Part shown: piece after piece, positions 4,443 to 6,005 of the stretch
Layout of the letters: each line of letters begins with the position of its first letter
How positions within the stretch are numbered: position 1 is the first letter of the stretch
DNA from: Oscillospiraceae bacterium
Lineage (GTDB): Bacteria; Bacillota; Clostridia; Oscillospirales; Ruminococcaceae
Length of the DNA stretch: 6,005 nt
Assembly (NCBI GenBank): GCA_031285645.1
Contig: JAITVU010000413.1
Span: forward strand, 1-6,005
Direction of reading: 5' to 3'
Notes under the pieces: generated by a model
What the model saw: the letters and a program-made list of their open reading frames with translations, nothing else
Told to the model about the DNA's origin: nothing
The model's database searches: none
Made by a program: the position numbers and the translations under genes

Positions 4443-5810
4443 ATGGTCCATAACAACTTATCGGAGGGGAACGTCCTCAAGAAACTGGTGCTCTTTTCCC
4501 TCCCGTTTCTCGCGTCCAATATCGTCCAGTCGTTCTATAATGTCGCCGATATGCTGATTGTCGGTAATTTTTGCGGTCCTGAGGCCATGTCCGGCGTCAA
4601 TATCGGCGGCCAGGTCACGTTTATACTTACCAATGTCATCTTTGGTCTCTGCGTTGGGGCGACCGTGCTGATCGGCCAGTATATTGGCGCGAATAATCTT
4701 GAGGCTATGAAAAAAACCACCGCCACCCTATTCTCCATGCTTTTGATTGCGGCGGTTGCGATCACAGGCTTGATGCTTATTTTCAAAGGGCCGGTTCTGC
4801 GCCTGATTCAAACGCCGCCGGAATCGTACGCGGAGAGTGAAAGCTACCTCACCGTCACCGTCATCGGCATTGTTTTTATTTTTGGCTACAATGCGCTCAG
4901 CGCTGTGCTGCGCGGCATGGGGGATTCAAAGCGGCCTTTTTACTTTGTCCTGATCGCCTGCGTGACCAATGTGATTCTAGATTTGATCTTTGTGGCGGTA
5001 TTAAACTTAGCCGCGTTCGGCGCCGCCCTCGCAACCGTCATTTCCCAGGCCATGAGCATGATTTTGTGTATTCTCTACATGGTGCGAAAGGGATTTCACT
5101 TCGATTTCAAGCCGTCGTCCTTTCGCATTGACAAGCAGCAGATGGGGCTTATTTTCAAGGTGGGCTTGCCCAGCTGCGTCCAAAACGGGGTTACAAGCAT
5201 TTCATTCCTGTTTATCACCGTTATTGTCAATATAATCGGCGGCGTGAGCGCGTCCGCCGCGGTTGGGGCCGTGGGTAAATTTAACAGCTTTGTCTTCATG
5301 CCCACCATGGCCATGAGCGCATCCATTTCGACAATGAGCGCTCAGAATATCGGGGCGGGCAGACTGGACAGGGCCGTTAAGTGCTGCAAGATCGGCACAG
5401 TCATATCCGTGTGCATCAGCTACGCGATCTTTATTCTGGTCCAGATCTTCCCCGACAAAATCCTGCTTCTTTTCGGGAACGATGCGCAAATGATTGAAAA
5501 CGGCGTCACATACCTGCGTACATTCAGTTTTGATTACCTGCTCATCCCTTTTATATTCTGTCTGAACGGCCTTTTCACCGGAGGCGGGCACACGTTTTTT
5601 ACATTAATCAACAGCATGCTTTCCGCTGTTTTGCTGCGTGTGCCGGTATCGTATTTGTTCGGCAGTGTTTTGGGCTGGGGCCTGATGGGCGTCGGCATGG
5701 GGGCGCCCGCCGCGAGCGCGGGGGGACTGCTCCTTGTCATCATCTTCCTGATTTCCGGGCGCTGGAAACATAATGTGGCGGGCATTCAGCCACAGGCGGG
5801 GGAAGCGTAG
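4443..5810 (+). CDS. MATE family efflux transporter
   Basis: From ATG 4443 the protein has 455 residues, the usual length for the multidrug and toxin extrusion family. These are inner-membrane antiporters that expel cationic drugs, dyes or metabolites using a sodium or proton gradient. The protein is hydrophobic throughout and fits twelve helices in two six-helix halves. Family features are the first-helix segment FYNVADMLIVG (31-41), RGMGDSKRPFYF (157-168) in the first half, and AQNIGAGRLDRA (300-311) in the second, all commonly conserved in MATE proteins of this NorM/DinF/MepA superfamily. There is no signal peptide, as expected. It has its own promoter and a structured leader, so expression may be controlled by a repressor or by the leader RNA. 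The substrate cannot be predicted. Just over 90 bases separate its stop from the cloverleaf element at 5900. Confidence 0.95.
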   Translation: MVHNNLSEGNVLKKLVLFSLPFLASNIVQSFYNVADMLIVGNFCGPEAMSGVNIGGQVTFILTNVIFGLCVGATVLIGQYIGANNLEAMKKTTATLFSMLLIAAVAITGLMLIFKGPVLRLIQTPPESYAESESYLTVTVIGIVFIFGYNALSAVLRGMGDSKRPFYFVLIACVTNVILDLIFVAVLNLAAFGAALATVISQAMSMILCILYMVRKGFHFDFKPSSFRIDKQQMGLIFKVGLPSCVQNGVTSISFLFITVIVNIIGGVSASAAVGAVGKFNSFVFMPTMAMSASISTMSAQNIGAGRLDRAVKCCKIGTVISVCISYAIFILVQIFPDKILLLFGNDAQMIENGVTYLRTFSFDYLLIPFIFCLNGLFTGGGHTFFTLINSMLSAVLLRVPVSYLFGSVLGWGLMGVGMGAPAASAGGLLLVIIFLISGRWKHNVAGIQPQAGEA

Positions 5811-5899
5811 ACAGGTTGTAATCTCAGACGACGCGATAAGCAATGCAACAGTATCGATGAGGGCCCGTACCGGAGATCGCGGGCGGCCGGTCTGCCGGA

Positions 5900-5992
5900 G
5901 CCGCAAATCCGTAGCGCTTTTAAAAGCGCTGTTATTGCGCATGTTGCATGCGCAATAGCTTTGGCGGTAAACCGCCAAAGGAGATTTGCGGC
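5900..5992 (+). repeat. 93-bp cloverleaf element: 10-bp outer stem enclosing three hairpins
   Basis: The outer stem GCCGCAAATC (5900-5909) pairs perfectly with GATTTGCGGC (5983-5992). Inside, in order, are a perfect 18-base palindrome, AGCGCTTTTAAAAGCGCT (5913-5930); an 11-bp stem, TATTGCGCATG/CATGCGCAATA (5933-5943 with 5947-5957) with a 3-base loop; and a 10-bp stem, CTTTGGCGGT/ACCGCCAAAG (5959-5968 with 5971-5980) with a 2-base loop. Nearly every base is paired, with only about 8 linker bases. It has none of the tRNA landmarks (no TTCGA-type loop, no anticodon-type 7-base loop) and no T-run, so it is neither a tRNA nor an intrinsic terminator. It is probably a non-coding repeat or mobile-element end, or a structured RNA. 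The family is not recognised. Confidence 0.8.
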
Positions 5993-6005
5993 GGTTGGGT
6001 GTAGC

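Noticed and set aside
5900..5992. tRNA gene reading of the cloverleaf
   Set aside because: The arms are 9-11 bp with loops of 2-4 bases, and no anticodon-type loop, T-loop or D-loop signature is present.

Overview
The window looks like a chromosomal segment of a Gram-positive anaerobe of the Clostridia type. This is inferred from strong AGGAGG-like ribosome binding sites, SigA-type TTGACA/TATAAT promoters, moderately GC-rich codons, and a copper ATPase carrying a C-terminal metal-binding domain. I cannot name a species. Four protein genes are well supported, and about a quarter of the window is non-coding but rich in DNA or RNA structure.

Layout: (1) 1-852, the 3' part of a copper-exporting P1B-type ATPase (copA) running in frame into a CopZ-like heavy-metal-associated domain that has its own ribosome binding site and ATG. 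(2) 853-1905, about 1 kb without a convincing gene. It is packed with hairpins and contains a 62-bp repeat in two opposite copies, plus shorter relatives of its first hairpin. (3) 1906-2874 on the minus strand, a complete aldo/keto reductase. (4) 2875-3189, a divergent intergenic region with a promoter on each strand. (5) 3190-4125, larC, the N-terminal (LarC1) half of the nickel-pincer-cofactor nickel insertase, with a 68-residue stretch that is nearly half histidine and with no LarC2 half following it. (6) 4126-4442, a spacer with a near-consensus extended -10 promoter and a two-hairpin leader. (7) 4443-5810, a complete 12-helix MATE-family exporter. (8) 5811-6005, a non-coding tail with a 93-bp cloverleaf: a perfect 10-bp outer stem enclosing three near-perfect hairpins.

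The protein genes appear to be separate transcription units rather than one operon. CopA/CopZ handles copper export, LarC handles nickel for a lactate-racemase-type cofactor, the aldo/keto reductase is a general carbonyl reductase, and the MATE protein is an efflux pump with a structured leader. The least ordinary content is non-coding: the terminal cloverleaf, and the structured repeats at 1.0-1.8 kb, where base changes between copies occur in compensating pairs. I do not see a clear new multi-gene system. These structured elements are the best candidates for something undescribed.
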